Counted from the first letter of the stretch, positions 49,982 to 59,519 are shown. The stretch is 64,000 bases of DNA from Gemmatimonadota bacterium (GCA_025357945.1 JANYLJ010000056.1:164884-228883); one strand, 5' to 3'. The notes: a model not told the origin generated them from the letters alone. Numbers and translations: made by a program.

Positions 49982-51158
49982 TCGCCGCTGGACCGCCGGC
50001 GATTTCGACTACCAACTGCCCGAAGAGCTGATCGCGCAGGTGCCGCCGGCCCGGCGCGGGGATTCGCGGTTGTTGGTGGTACCCAAGGGTGTCATCCTGA
50101 GCGAAGCCCGGCCCGAGGCCGGGCGGAGTCGAAGGACCTCGGCTCCGAGCAACAACGCGGCGATTGATGCGCGGAACCGAGGTCCTTCGACTGCGGCAGC
50201 GCAAAGCGCTGCCTCCGCTCAGGATGACACACTACAGGATGCCACGTTCGCCGACCTCACCGATCTCATCCCCCCCGGCGACCTCCTCGTCCTCAACTCC
50301 ACCCGCGTCCGTCACGCCCGCCTGCTCGGCCGCCGCCCCTCCGGCGGGCCGGCGGAAGTCCTGCTGGTTCACCCATCAACCGGCGACAGCTGGATCGCCA
50401 TGGGAAGCCCCGGGCGCGCCATGCAGCCCGGCCAGCGGATCCGCCTCGGCGACGACGTGGCGGTGGAAACCATCGCGGTGCTCGACAACGGGATGCGTCG
50501 CGTGCAGTTCGTTGGCGCCAGCGCCGCCGAGGCGATGGCGCGCTTCGGCCGGATGCCGCTGCCGCCCTACATCGCCCGTGAACCGACGGCCGACGACGAC
50601 GACCGCTACCAGACGGTGTACGCGGCGCGTGAGGGGAGCGTGGCGGCGCCCACCGCGGGGCTGCATCTCACCGACCAACTGCTGGACGCGATGCGAACAC
50701 ACGGTGTCATCGTCGCGACGTTGGATCTCGAAGTCGGCCCCGGCACCTTCCGCCCGATGGCAGATGGCGACGTGAGCCGGCATCCGATGCACAGCGAGCG
50801 GTTCGAGATCCCCGAGGCACTCGCCCGCGAGGTCGCGGCGTGCCGCGCGCGCAGTAACAAGGTCTGGGCGGTCGGCACGACGGTGGTGCGCGCACTCGAG
50901 AGCGCGGCAACCGACGATGGGACCGTCACGGCCGGCGGCGCGGATACTTGCCTGCTCATCGTGCCCGGGTATCGGTTTCGCGTGGTGGACCACTTGATCA
51001 CGAACTTCCACCTGCCGCGCTCGACGTTGTTGATGCTCGTGGCAGCGTTTGCCGGGTACGAAGCGACGATGGCGGCGTATCGCCATGCGGTGGAGCAGCG
51101 GTATCGGTTTTACAGCTATGGTGATGCGATGTGCGTGACAGACAGCCATGAGCCGTGA
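49974..51158 (+). CDS. queA: tRNA preQ1(34) S-adenosylmethionine ribosyltransferase-isomerase QueA, with an internal repeat insertion
   Basis: QueA adds the cyclopentene ring precursor from SAM to preQ1 at tRNA position 34 in queuosine synthesis. Typical motifs are [20 protein letters not shown] at the N-terminus, [19 protein letters not shown], and [11 protein letters not shown] and [17 protein letters not shown] near the end. Length is 394 residues, longer than usual. Residues about 39-86 are encoded by a family 1 repeat (50089-50230) that keeps the frame open between LLVVPK and LQDATFADL. The last residues (SHEP) and the stop come from a family 2 repeat. The enzyme core motifs are all present, so it may be functional. 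Confidence 0.93.
   Translation: MSDRRWTAGDFDYQLPEELIAQVPPARRGDSRLLVVPKGVILSEARPEAGRSRRTSAPSNNAAIDARNRGPSTAAAQSAASAQDDTLQDATFADLTDLIPPGDLLVLNSTRVRHARLLGRRPSGGPAEVLLVHPSTGDSWIAMGSPGRAMQPGQRIRLGDDVAVETIAVLDNGMRRVQFVGASAAEAMARFGRMPLPPYIAREPTADDDDRYQTVYAAREGSVAAPTAGLHLTDQLLDAMRTHGVIVATLDLEVGPGTFRPMADGDVSRHPMHSERFEIPEALAREVAACRARSNKVWAVGTTVVRALESAATDDGTVTAGGADTCLLIVPGYRFRVVDHLITNFHLPRSTLLMLVAAFAGYEATMAAYRHAVEQRYRFYSYGDAMCVTDSHEP
50089..50230. repeat. Dispersed palindromic repeat family 1 inside queA
   Basis: The 142-bp element is a long palindrome with perfect ends GTGTCATCCT and AGGATGACAC and inner arms GAAGGACCTCGG and CCGAGGTCCTTC. Smaller inner hairpins are also present (CCCGGCC/GGCCGGG and CAGCGC/GCGCTG). 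It is read through in frame by queA, adding about 48 residues rich in Ala, Arg and Ser. It is the most complete copy of the family in the window. Confidence 0.85.
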
Positions 51159-51233
51159 GCCCGCAGGCGACGTTAGCGGGTGATGTGCGCCGATCACACG
51201 CTAACTCCGATTACGGGCTCATGGCTCACGGCT
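51144..51233. repeat. Dispersed palindromic repeat family 2, copy 3
   Basis: The 90-bp copy runs from AGCCATGAGCCGTGAGCCC to GGGCTCATGGCTCACGGCT, with the inner pair GTTAGCG/CGCTAAC. It gives queA its last codons and stop and lies just before the DinB-like gene. The symmetrical structure would fold into a long stem on RNA or DNA. Confidence 0.85.
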
Positions 51234-51268
51234 GCTACAACGATCGAAACCACGAACACGAGGATTTC

Positions 51269-51790
51269 ATGACGACTCCCAGCCAACCCCAGACTCCCGA
51301 CTACGTTCGCGACACGCTCGAGTTGCTCGGCGCCCAGGATCCGATTGCGATTCTCCGCGAGATGCCCGAGTGGTTGCAGGCCCACCTCATGCGGCTCTCG
51401 CCGGAACAGTGGCGTCGCCCCGAGGGCACCGACAAATGGTCCCTCGTGCAAGTGGCCGCGCATATCGCCGACACCGAAATCGCGTTTGGTTGGCGCGCAC
51501 GCCAGATCCTCACGGCCGACAACCCGCCACTGCACGGCTTCGATGAGGGTGCCTGGCTCGAACGCTTCGACTACGCGCACGCCGAGCCGGCGATGGCCCT
51601 CGACACCTTCCTCACGCTGCGGCGCTGGAACCTCCGCGTCTGGGATTGCGTCACCGCCGCCGACCTGCCGCGCACCGGGTTGCACTCGCAGCGCGGTCCC
51701 GAGACACTCGATCGCCTGATGCGGATGAACGCCGGGCACGACCTGCGGCACCGCCGCCAGATCACCCGCCTGCTCAAGGTCGTACGCTGA
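51269..51790 (+). CDS. DinB-superfamily protein
   Basis: A 173-residue four-helix-bundle protein of the DinB/YfiT group. The family's metal-binding histidines are visible in VQVAAHIADTEIAF and AGHDLRHRRQI, and the WSLVQV stretch leads the second helix. DinB-like proteins include thiol-dependent transferases for damage or detoxification, but most are uncharacterised. The ATG at 51269 with a GAGG site is used; an in-frame extension from 51155 only translates the repeat. It sits between queA and tgt without an obvious link to queuosine. Confidence 0.8.
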   Translation: MTTPSQPQTPDYVRDTLELLGAQDPIAILREMPEWLQAHLMRLSPEQWRRPEGTDKWSLVQVAAHIADTEIAFGWRARQILTADNPPLHGFDEGAWLERFDYAHAEPAMALDTFLTLRRWNLRVWDCVTAADLPRTGLHSQRGPETLDRLMRMNAGHDLRHRRQITRLLKVVR

Positions 51791-52923
<1,133 letters not shown>

Positions 52924-52924
<1 letters not shown>

Positions 52925-53211
52925 TGTCCCAGGGCTTGATGGTCCTCGTGATCCAGATCGCGGCAATCGTCGCGGTGATGTACTTCCTGTTCATCCTGCC
53001 GCAGAGCAAGGCCCGCAAGAAGGCGGCGGCGATGCTCGCCGGCATCCAGAAGGGGAACGACGTCATGACCGCCGGCGGGATCGTGGGCAAGGTGCGTGAC
53101 GTGAAGGAGTCGCTGATCACGATCGAGACGGGTACCGCAACCATCGTGGTGGATCGCAGCCGCATTGTGCGCGTCGGCAGCCAGACCACGACCACGGGGC
53201 CCAGCATCTAA
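52924..53211 (+). CDS. yajC: Preprotein translocase subunit YajC
   Basis: A 95-residue accessory protein of the SecDF-YajC complex. It has one N-terminal transmembrane helix (MVLVIQIAAIVAVMYFLFIL) and then a small cytoplasmic beta domain with GIQKGNDVMTAGGIVGKV and the TIVVDRSRIVRV strand. The ATG overlaps the tgt stop by one base and the stop overlaps the def ATG by one base. The position after tgt is conserved in many bacteria; secD/secF are not in this window. Confidence 0.93.
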
Positions 53212-53747
53212 TGGCGATCCGCGACATCCACATCCTCGGCTCGCCGGTGCTGCGGCACCGTGCCGAAGAGATCGAGACCGTGGACGACGAGGTGCGGGCG
53301 CTGGTCGAGGACTTGTTCGACACCATGGCCGCGGCGAGCGGTGTGGGACTCGCCGCCAACCAGATCGGTGTCGCGCGCCGGGTCGCGGTGATCAACGCCG
53401 AGGGCCAGACGTTCGCGATGATCAACCCGCGCATCGTCGAAGCCGACGGGCGCGACAGCACGGAAGAAGGCTGCCTGTCGATCCCGGACGCCTTCGCCGA
53501 AGTGGCGCGGCCACAGCGCATCGTGCTCGAAGCGCTCAACGAGGATGGCGAGCCGATCCGGATGGACGCTACAGCGCTGGTGGCCCGCGCTGTGCAGCAC
53601 GAACTCGACCACCTCGATGGCGTGCTGTTCATCGATCATCTCAGCCCGCTCAAGCGGCAGCTCCTCGTGTCGCGATGGAAGAAGGATCACCGCAACGAGC
53701 CGCTGACCCGCACGCCGCGCCTCGAGGAGCCGGAAGAGACGGCCTGA
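53211..53747 (+). CDS. def: Peptide deformylase
   Basis: Def removes the formyl group from nascent protein N-termini. All three motifs are present in 178 residues: GVGLAANQIG (motif 1), EEGCLSIP (motif 2, Cys binds metal) and QHELDHLDG (motif 3, two His ligands and catalytic Glu). The ATG follows the yajC stop by overlap and the stop overlaps the fmt ATG by one base, as expected for the def-fmt pair. Confidence 0.97.
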   Translation: MAIRDIHILGSPVLRHRAEEIETVDDEVRALVEDLFDTMAAASGVGLAANQIGVARRVAVINAEGQTFAMINPRIVEADGRDSTEEGCLSIPDAFAEVARPQRIVLEALNEDGEPIRMDATALVARAVQHELDHLDGVLFIDHLSPLKRQLLVSRWKKDHRNEPLTRTPRLEEPEETA

Positions 53748-54682
53748 TGCGCGTCGTCTTCTTCGGCACGCCCCAGTTCGCGGTGCCGTGCCTCACGGCC
53801 CTGCTCGATACCGGCGTTGACGTCGTCGCCGTGGTGACCCAGCCCGATCGCCCGCGGACCCGGTCGCATTCCACGCTCCTGCCGCCACCGGTCAAGGTCC
53901 GCGCGCTCACCGGCAACATTCCCGTGTGGCAGCCGGAGCGACCGCGCGACGAACCCTTCTGGGGCCAGGTGCGCGGACTTGGCGCCGATCTCGGCGTGGT
54001 GGTGGCGTACGGCCACCTGCTGCGGCCGGAATTACTGGCGCTGCCCCGTCTCGGCTTTGTTAACGTGCACGCATCACTGCTGCCGCGCTGGCGCGGTGCC
54101 GCGCCGATCCAGTGGGCGCTGCTCGCTGGTGATGCCGAGACGGGCGTGGCCATCATGCGGGTCGAAGCGGGGCTCGACACCGGTGCGGTCTGGCACGAAC
54201 GCGAGACAGCGATCAGCCAGCTCGATACCGCGGGAACGTTGACGGAGCGACTGTCACACCTGGGTGCCGACGCCCTGCTGGAAGCGCTCCCGCGCATCGC
54301 CGCCGGTGTACCGCCAGTGCCGCAGGGTGATGCCGGTATCACGCACGCGCCAAAGATCACGCGGGAACTCGCCCGCATTCGCTGGCACGAACCGGCCGCG
54401 TCGGTATCCTGCCGCATTCGCGCGATGGACCCGGCCCCGGGGGCGTGGACGACGTTGGCTGGCGCCGAAATCAAGATCCGTGGGGCGCCCGCCGGGGCGC
54501 AGCATGCGGCGCCCCCGCACGAGCCGGGCACCATCATCGGTGCCGGTCCCGCCGTGATCGTCACGACCGGCCTCGGCGGCACCGTCGGCATCACCGACGT
54601 CCAGCCCGCCGGAAAGCGCCGGATGCCCGCCGCCGAGTGGCTCCGCGGCGCAAACCTGGCCGACGGTGCGCGGTTCGAGTGA
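53747..54682 (+). CDS. fmt: Methionyl-tRNA formyltransferase
   Basis: Fmt formylates Met-tRNAi with 10-formyl-THF so translation can start. The 311-residue protein has MRVVFFGTPQFAVPCL, VVVAYGHLLRPELL, and the catalytic region NVHASLLPRWRGAAPIQWAL with the conserved Asn and His; the C-terminal tRNA-binding domain follows. ATG at 53747 overlaps def, with which it acts. The stop overlaps the next gene (GTGA). Confidence 0.95.
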   Translation: MRVVFFGTPQFAVPCLTALLDTGVDVVAVVTQPDRPRTRSHSTLLPPPVKVRALTGNIPVWQPERPRDEPFWGQVRGLGADLGVVVAYGHLLRPELLALPRLGFVNVHASLLPRWRGAAPIQWALLAGDAETGVAIMRVEAGLDTGAVWHERETAISQLDTAGTLTERLSHLGADALLEALPRIAAGVPPVPQGDAGITHAPKITRELARIRWHEPAASVSCRIRAMDPAPGAWTTLAGAEIKIRGAPAGAQHAAPPHEPGTIIGAGPAVIVTTGLGGTVGITDVQPAGKRRMPAAEWLRGANLADGARFE

Positions 54683-55323
54683 GGCCGCTGCCACGGTTGC
54701 TGGCTTTGACCGATGATCGCGTCGCGGCGCTCGACGACCTGGGTGTCCGGGCGGCGGCGATCGCGGCGGCTGGTCCGGCGGTCGCACTGGTCGCGCGGTT
54801 GCCCAGCGGCTCGACCGACCAGCTGGCGGCGTTGGCGCAACGCTTCGTCGCCCTCGCCGCACCGCCGATGGCGATGGTGCTGGTCACTGGGCGGGCCGAT
54901 GTTGCGATGGCGGTTGGCGCGCACGGGGTGATCTTGCGCAAGGACGATCTGAGCGTGGCGACGGTGCGGCAGCTGCTTGCTTGTCATCCCGACATGATCG
55001 TCCTCCGCTCAGTCCACTCGTTCGCGGAAGCCAGCGCAGCCGTACAGGACGGCGCCGACGGGGTGATTGCCGGTTCGATCTGGCCATCGGCGACCCACCC
55101 GGATCGCGCGGCCGCGGGAACCGGGATGCTGGAGCAGGTCGTTTCCCTTGGGGTAGCGACCTATGCCATCGGCGGCGTCACCCCGGCGCGCGCCATCGAA
55201 GCGCGGGCGGCGGGCGCGTGGGGCGTGGCGGTGATTTCGGCGGGGTGGGACGCAGCGAACGCCTACCAGGCGGCGATGGAATTGGTCCAGTCATGGAGCG
55301 ATCCCGCGCGGCACTCGGGATGA
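54679..55323 (+). CDS. tenI: ThiE/TenI-family protein, probable thiazole tautomerase
   Basis: A 214-residue TIM barrel with the ThiE/TenI outline: LLALTDDRV, the GAHGVILRKDDLSVATVRQLL strand, a GADGVIAGSIWPSATHP loop and VATYAIGGVTPARAIEA. The HLGQ-like diphosphate residues of true thiamine phosphate synthases are replaced by ILRK. It is followed at once by thiS and thiG, so TenI-type tautomerisation of the thiazole product is a better guess than ThiE. GTG at 54679 overlaps the fmt stop. A stretch close to the dispersed repeats ends the gene. Confidence 0.75.
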   Translation: MRPLPRLLALTDDRVAALDDLGVRAAAIAAAGPAVALVARLPSGSTDQLAALAQRFVALAAPPMAMVLVTGRADVAMAVGAHGVILRKDDLSVATVRQLLACHPDMIVLRSVHSFAEASAAVQDGADGVIAGSIWPSATHPDRAAAGTGMLEQVVSLGVATYAIGGVTPARAIEARAAGAWGVAVISAGWDAANAYQAAMELVQSWSDPARHSG

Positions 55324-55327
55324 CACC

Positions 55328-55528
55328 ATGCAACTGACGATCAATGGCGACCTGCGCACCATCGCCGACGCGCGAACGGTCGAACAGTTGCTCGTGCAGC
55401 TGAACCTCGACCCGCGCACCGTCGTGGTCGAGCTCAACCGTGAGATCATCCGGCGCCCCGTCATCGCAACCACACCGGTTGCCGAGGGCGACGTCGTCGA
55501 GATCGTGCATTTTGTGGGAGGTGGTTGA
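55328..55528 (+). CDS. thiS: Sulfur carrier protein ThiS
   Basis: A 66-residue ubiquitin-like protein ending in the required Gly-Gly (FVGGG), which ThiF-type adenylation would convert to a thiocarboxylate that donates sulfur for thiazole synthesis. The fold markers ARTVEQLLVQLNLDPRTVVV and AEGDVVEIVHFVGGG are present. The gene lies five bases after the ThiE/TenI gene and just before thiG, as in many thiazole operons. No thiF or thiO is in the window. Confidence 0.93.
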   Translation: MQLTINGDLRTIADARTVEQLLVQLNLDPRTVVVELNREIIRRPVIATTPVAEGDVVEIVHFVGGG

Positions 55529-55529
55529 C

Positions 55530-56294
55530 GTGTTGAAGATCGCTGGCAGGGAATTCCGCTCGCGCCTGCTCGTCGGCACTGGCAAGTATCGCAGCAACGA
55601 CGAAATGCTGCGCGCCATCGCGGCGTCGGGCGCCGAGGTGGTCACCGTGGCGGTGCGGCGCGTGAACCTCGATCGCCACGACGAGGCCGGCATTCTGCAT
55701 CACCTCGGCTCCGAGCGGTACTTCCTGCTCGCCAATACCGCCGGTTGCTACTCCGCCGACGAAGCGATTCGCTACGCCCGGCTCGGGCGCGAAGCAGGCT
55801 TCAACGATTTCGTCAAGCTCGAAGTGATTGGCGACAAGGAGACGTTGCTCCCCGACGTGGCCGGCCTGCTTGCGGCCACCGCGGTGCTCGCCGTTGAGGG
55901 GTTCAAGGTCATGGCGTACACCAATGACGACCTGGTGACTGCATTGCGCCTGGAAGCCGCGGGTGCCGTCGCGGTAATGCCGCTCGCGTCGCCGATCGGC
56001 TCGGGGCTGGGCCTGCTGAATCCCTATTTCATCCGGACCATCAAATCGCGACTCACGGTGCCGGTCATCGTCGATGCCGGTGTGGGTACCGCGTCGGATG
56101 CGTGCCTGGTGATGGAGCAGGGTGTCGACGGCATCCTGATGAACACCGCGTTGGCCGAAGCGCAGGATGCCATCGGCATGGCGAAGGCGATGGGCCTTGC
56201 CGTCGAGGCTGGTCGCGCCGCGTATCTCGCCGGGCGGATGCCGCGCCGCGAAGTTGCCGTGCCGTCCAGTCCGGCGACCGGGATGCTCGACTGA
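55530..56294 (+). CDS. thiG: Thiazole synthase ThiG
   Basis: ThiG joins deoxyxylulose-5-phosphate, dehydroglycine and ThiS-thiocarboxylate into the thiamine thiazole. The 254-residue TIM barrel has FRSRLLVGTGKY, the catalytic lysine region FVKLEVIGDKETLLPD, AVAVMPLASPIGSGLGL, and VIVDAGVGTASDA. GTG at 55530 is preceded by GGGAGG nine bases upstream; GTG at 55521 would overlap thiS. The stop overlaps the rsmB start codon (CTGA). Confidence 0.95.
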   Translation: MLKIAGREFRSRLLVGTGKYRSNDEMLRAIAASGAEVVTVAVRRVNLDRHDEAGILHHLGSERYFLLANTAGCYSADEAIRYARLGREAGFNDFVKLEVIGDKETLLPDVAGLLAATAVLAVEGFKVMAYTNDDLVTALRLEAAGAVAVMPLASPIGSGLGLLNPYFIRTIKSRLTVPVIVDAGVGTASDACLVMEQGVDGILMNTALAEAQDAIGMAKAMGLAVEAGRAAYLAGRMPRREVAVPSSPATGMLD

Positions 56295-57595
56295 TCGACA
56301 CTGGCCTCGCTCCCCGACGCGCGGCACTCGCGATCCTCGCCGACGTCCGCCGCGGCGTCCCGTTTGATGCTGCTCTCACCCGCGAGCTTGGCTCCCTCCC
56401 CGATGCGGACCGCCGCCTGGCCCACGAGATGGCCGTCGGTGTCCTCCGCCAGGCGCAACCACTTGACGACCTGCTCGCCAGGTTTGTGGCGCGCGGCATC
56501 AATTCGGTCTCGTTTCCGCTGCTCGACATCCTCCGCATGGGCGCCTACCAGCTCCGGATGCTCGATCGCGTGCCGCCCCACGCCGCGGTAGCCACCGGCG
56601 TGGCGCTCGCCCGCGAGCTCGTTGGTGAGCGCGCGAGCGGGTTCACCAACGCCGTGCTTCGCCGCGTCGCGGAGTTGCCGATCGCCGACACGGCGCACGA
56701 CGATGTCGATGACGTGGCGCGACTCGCGAGCCGCTGGTCGCACCCGGTCTGGCTCGTGGCCCGTTGGTTCGCGCACTTCGGCTTGCCGGCCACGGCAGCG
56801 CTCCTGCGCTGGAATAATTCGCACCCGGCGCTGGTGCTCCAGCCAACGCGCGGCAGCGTGCTCGACCTCGAACAGTTCTTCCTTGAGAACGGCATCGCCA
56901 ATACGCCGGCACCCTTCGGCGCCGGCGTGATCGTGACGGAAAGTCGTCCGGATCGACTCCCGGGATTCGATACCGGCGACTTCTTCGTGCAGGATCCGGC
57001 GCAGGCGCTGGTCGTCCGCTTCGCCGACTTTGCGTCCGATGCGATCATCTTCGACGCCTGCGCCGCGCCCGGCGGCAAGACGCTCGCACTCACGCACCGC
57101 CACGCCCAGGTGATTGCGGCCGATCTTTCGGTGCGCCGGCTCGGTCGGCTCCGCGAGAATCTCGCGCGCGCGGGACGCCACACCGAGGGCGTCCTCGCCG
57201 CGGACGCAACCCATCCGCCGGTGCGTCCAGTACTCGCCTACCTGCTCGACGCACCATGCCTCGGTACCGGCAGCTTCGCCCGCCATCCCGATGGGCGACT
57301 TCGCGTCAACAACGATGCGTTACTCCGGCTTGTTGCCGCCCAGACGATCCTGCTCGACGCCGCGGCGGACCGGATCGCGCCAGGCGGCGTGCTATGTTAC
57401 GCGACATGCTCGCTCGAGCCCGAAGAAAATGAGATGCAGGTCGCCGCGTTCCTGCAGCGACACCCGGATTTCCGCCGCGAGCCGCCGGCAGATTTCCCCG
57501 CCGAGCTACTCACCCAGGCCGGCGACATGATGACGCTGCCGCAACGTGACCGGGTTGATGGCGCGTTCGCCGCGCGACTGGTGCGGGCGGGGTGA
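56291..57595 (+). CDS. rsmB: 16S rRNA (cytosine-967-C5)-methyltransferase RsmB (probable CTG start)
   Basis: A 434-residue protein with an N-terminal NusB-like RNA-binding domain (RRAALAILADVRRGVPFDAA) and a C-terminal methyltransferase. The SAM motif reads FDACAAPGGKTLALT, the catalytic DAPC motif lies in LLDAPCLGTGSFARHPDG, and the end motif is CYATCSLEPEENE. No ATG, GTG or TTG occurs near the expected N-terminus; the first ATG would delete the first part of the NusB-like domain. CTG at 56291, overlapping the thiG stop, gives the normal length and sequence. It modifies C967 in the ribosomal small subunit. Confidence 0.93.
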   Translation: MIDTGLAPRRAALAILADVRRGVPFDAALTRELGSLPDADRRLAHEMAVGVLRQAQPLDDLLARFVARGINSVSFPLLDILRMGAYQLRMLDRVPPHAAVATGVALARELVGERASGFTNAVLRRVAELPIADTAHDDVDDVARLASRWSHPVWLVARWFAHFGLPATAALLRWNNSHPALVLQPTRGSVLDLEQFFLENGIANTPAPFGAGVIVTESRPDRLPGFDTGDFFVQDPAQALVVRFADFASDAIIFDACAAPGGKTLALTHRHAQVIAADLSVRRLGRLRENLARAGRHTEGVLAADATHPPVRPVLAYLLDAPCLGTGSFARHPDGRLRVNNDALLRLVAAQTILLDAAADRIAPGGVLCYATCSLEPEENEMQVAAFLQRHPDFRREPPADFPAELLTQAGDMMTLPQRDRVDGAFAARLVRAG

Positions 57596-58317
57596 GCCCC
57601 AGCCGATCCCAGTCACGCCGGGTGCTCACGTTGCTCGCGGTGATCGCCGCGGCCGCCGCCGGGGGGTACGTCGTGACCTGCGCGATCTTCCCCGCCCCGA
57701 TTCTCCCCAGGTCGATCGCCGTGCCCGCACTGCGTGGCTCGCCGGCGGATTCGGCCCTGGGGTGGCTTGGCCGGCTTGGCCTGCGCGGCAAGCTGGCCGA
57801 TACCGTCGCCGACCCGCTGACGCCCGCCGGCACGGTGGCGTGGCAGTCGCCCGCGGCGGAGACCCTCCTGCCCCAGGGCGCGCTGGTGCGGATCGGCGTG
57901 AGCGGCGGGGCCCCGCTGGTGTCGGTGCCCGATGTCACCGATCTTGATCCGGCATTGGCGCGCCAGGTGATCGAAGCGGCTGGCCTCCAGTTCGGCAAGA
58001 TCGACACCGTCCGAAACGATGCCGACCTCGGTACCGTGCTCGCCACCGTTCCGCCCGCGGGTGCCACGGCCCGGCCGGGCGATCCGATCCGGATCACCGT
58101 CAGCAGCGGCGCGCCGTCAGTACCGGTGCCGGACCTGGTCGGCCTGACCGTCGTAGCCGCTCGCGAGCGACTCGCTCTGGCCGGCCTGCGCGTCGGCGCG
58201 CTCGAACAGCGGTTTGAGGGGAAGCCCGGCACGGTGCTGGCACAGAAGCCGGCGCCCGGTGAACTGGTGACCAAGGAGAGTGGTGTGAGCCTGACTATCA
58301 GCGGGACACTGCCGTGA
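57592..58317 (+). CDS. Membrane-anchored PASTA-domain protein
   Basis: A 241-residue protein with an N-terminal helix (LTLLAVIAAAAAGGYVVTC) and three PASTA repeats outside the membrane, each opening with a VPDV or VPDL type turn (VSVPDVTDL, VPVPDLVGLTVVAA) and ending with ITVSSG-like strands. PASTA domains bind peptidoglycan or beta-lactams, usually in Ser/Thr kinases or PBPs, but no kinase domain is here. It may help position cell-wall enzymes. GTG at 57592 overlaps the rsmB stop; the stop overlaps rpe (GTGA). Confidence 0.83.
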   Translation: MSPSRSQSRRVLTLLAVIAAAAAGGYVVTCAIFPAPILPRSIAVPALRGSPADSALGWLGRLGLRGKLADTVADPLTPAGTVAWQSPAAETLLPQGALVRIGVSGGAPLVSVPDVTDLDPALARQVIEAAGLQFGKIDTVRNDADLGTVLATVPPAGATARPGDPIRITVSSGAPSVPVPDLVGLTVVAARERLALAGLRVGALEQRFEGKPGTVLAQKPAPGELVTKESGVSLTISGTLP

Positions 58318-58979
58318 CCGTGCGGATCGCGCCAAGCGTCCTCGCTGCCGATCTGGGCCGGCTCGCCGAGCAAGTGGGCGAAGCCGAAACGGGCGGTGCC
58401 GAGTGGATTCACGTCGACGTGATGGATGGTCACTTCGTGCCGAACCTCTCGTTCGGTGCACCGGTGATTCGCGCGCTGCGGCGGATCACCGACCTGCCGC
58501 TCGACGTGCACCTCATGGTGGAGCGACCCGAGCAGTACATCGCCGAATACGCCGAGGCGGGCGCGTCAGGGCTCACCTTTCAGGCCGAGGCGACCGATCA
58601 CGCCCAGCGCCACCTGGCCGCCATTCGCGAGCGCGGCATGCGTGCTGGCCTGGCCCTCAATCCGGCCACGCCGCCCGACCTGCTGCTCGAGGTTGCCGGC
58701 GACCTCGACCTGATCCTGGTCATGACCGTGAACCCCGGCTTCGGTGGCCAATCGTACCTGCCGGCCGCGACGGCAAAGATTCGCCGGATACGCGCGCTGA
58801 TGCACGACGCGAAGATCGCCGCGTCGCTCGAAGTGGACGGCGGCATCACCCTCGCCACGATCGCCGAAGCGCACGGCGCCGGTGCCGACACCTTCGTCGC
58901 GGGCACCGCGGTCTTCGGTGCGGCCGATATTGCCGAGGCGGTCCGCGCGCTCAAGCGCGCGTGCCTGTCCCGAGTGTGA
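58314..58979 (+). CDS. rpe: Ribulose-phosphate 3-epimerase
   Basis: Rpe interconverts ribulose-5-phosphate and xylulose-5-phosphate in the pentose phosphate pathway. The 221-residue TIM barrel has IAPSVLAADLGRLAEQV, the metal-binding HVDVMDGHFVPNLSFG, LDVHLMVERPEQYI and VMTVNPGFGGQSYLP with SLEVDGGIT for phosphate binding. All these motifs are characteristic. GTG at 58314 overlaps the PASTA gene stop, and the end overlaps the following TlpA-like gene. Confidence 0.96.
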   Translation: MTVRIAPSVLAADLGRLAEQVGEAETGGAEWIHVDVMDGHFVPNLSFGAPVIRALRRITDLPLDVHLMVERPEQYIAEYAEAGASGLTFQAEATDHAQRHLAAIRERGMRAGLALNPATPPDLLLEVAGDLDLILVMTVNPGFGGQSYLPAATAKIRRIRALMHDAKIAASLEVDGGITLATIAEAHGAGADTFVAGTAVFGAADIAEAVRALKRACLSRV

Positions 58980-59515
58980 ATGTGCGCAACCGCGTTGCCG
59001 CTGTACTGATCGCCCTCGCGGTTGTCGGTGGGGTGGCGTCACTGGTGATCCGCCCCACACCATCTCGCGTCGACGTCGGCTCCCTCGCCCCCGATTTCAG
59101 CGCGGTGAACCTGGCGACCGGCAAGACGGTCACGTTGCGTACCGAGTATCGTGGCACGGTCACGCTGGTGAACATCTGGGGTACCTGGTGTGGTCCGTGC
59201 CGGCAGGAGATGCCGGCAATGGACTCGCTCTATCGATCGCTTGGGCCCCGGGGATTCCGGATTGCCGCGGTGAGCATCGACGAACCAAGCCTCGAGGCCG
59301 TCCGCAAGTTCGTTGCGGCACATCAGATCACCTTCGATGTGCTCAACGATGCCACGGGCAGGATCAAGGAGATCTACCAGACCACCGGTGCTCCCGAGAG
59401 CTTCCTGATCGACCGCAGCGGGCACATTGTCCGCATCGCGCAACTTGCGGCACCCTGGAACTCGGCCGAGAAACATCGCATCATCGAACACCTCCTCGCC
59501 GCACCGGCGAGCTGA
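58976..59515 (+). CDS. TlpA-like membrane-anchored thioredoxin
   Basis: The 179-residue protein has an N-terminal hydrophobic helix (VAAVLIALAVVGGVASLVI) and a thioredoxin fold with the redox motif WCGPC in NIWGTWCGPCRQEMPAMDSL, and a cis-Pro region in TGAPESFLIDRSG. It should be a periplasmic disulfide oxidoreductase of the TlpA/ResA type involved in cytochrome maturation or stress. GTG at 58976 overlaps the rpe stop. A paralogue follows immediately. Confidence 0.88.
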   Translation: MNVRNRVAAVLIALAVVGGVASLVIRPTPSRVDVGSLAPDFSAVNLATGKTVTLRTEYRGTVTLVNIWGTWCGPCRQEMPAMDSLYRSLGPRGFRIAAVSIDEPSLEAVRKFVAAHQITFDVLNDATGRIKEIYQTTGAPESFLIDRSGHIVRIAQLAAPWNSAEKHRIIEHLLAAPAS

Positions 59516-59519
59516 CACG

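Noticed and set aside
49974..51158. queA as a pseudogene because of the repeat insertion
   Set aside because: The frame is intact through the insertion and all main motifs remain.
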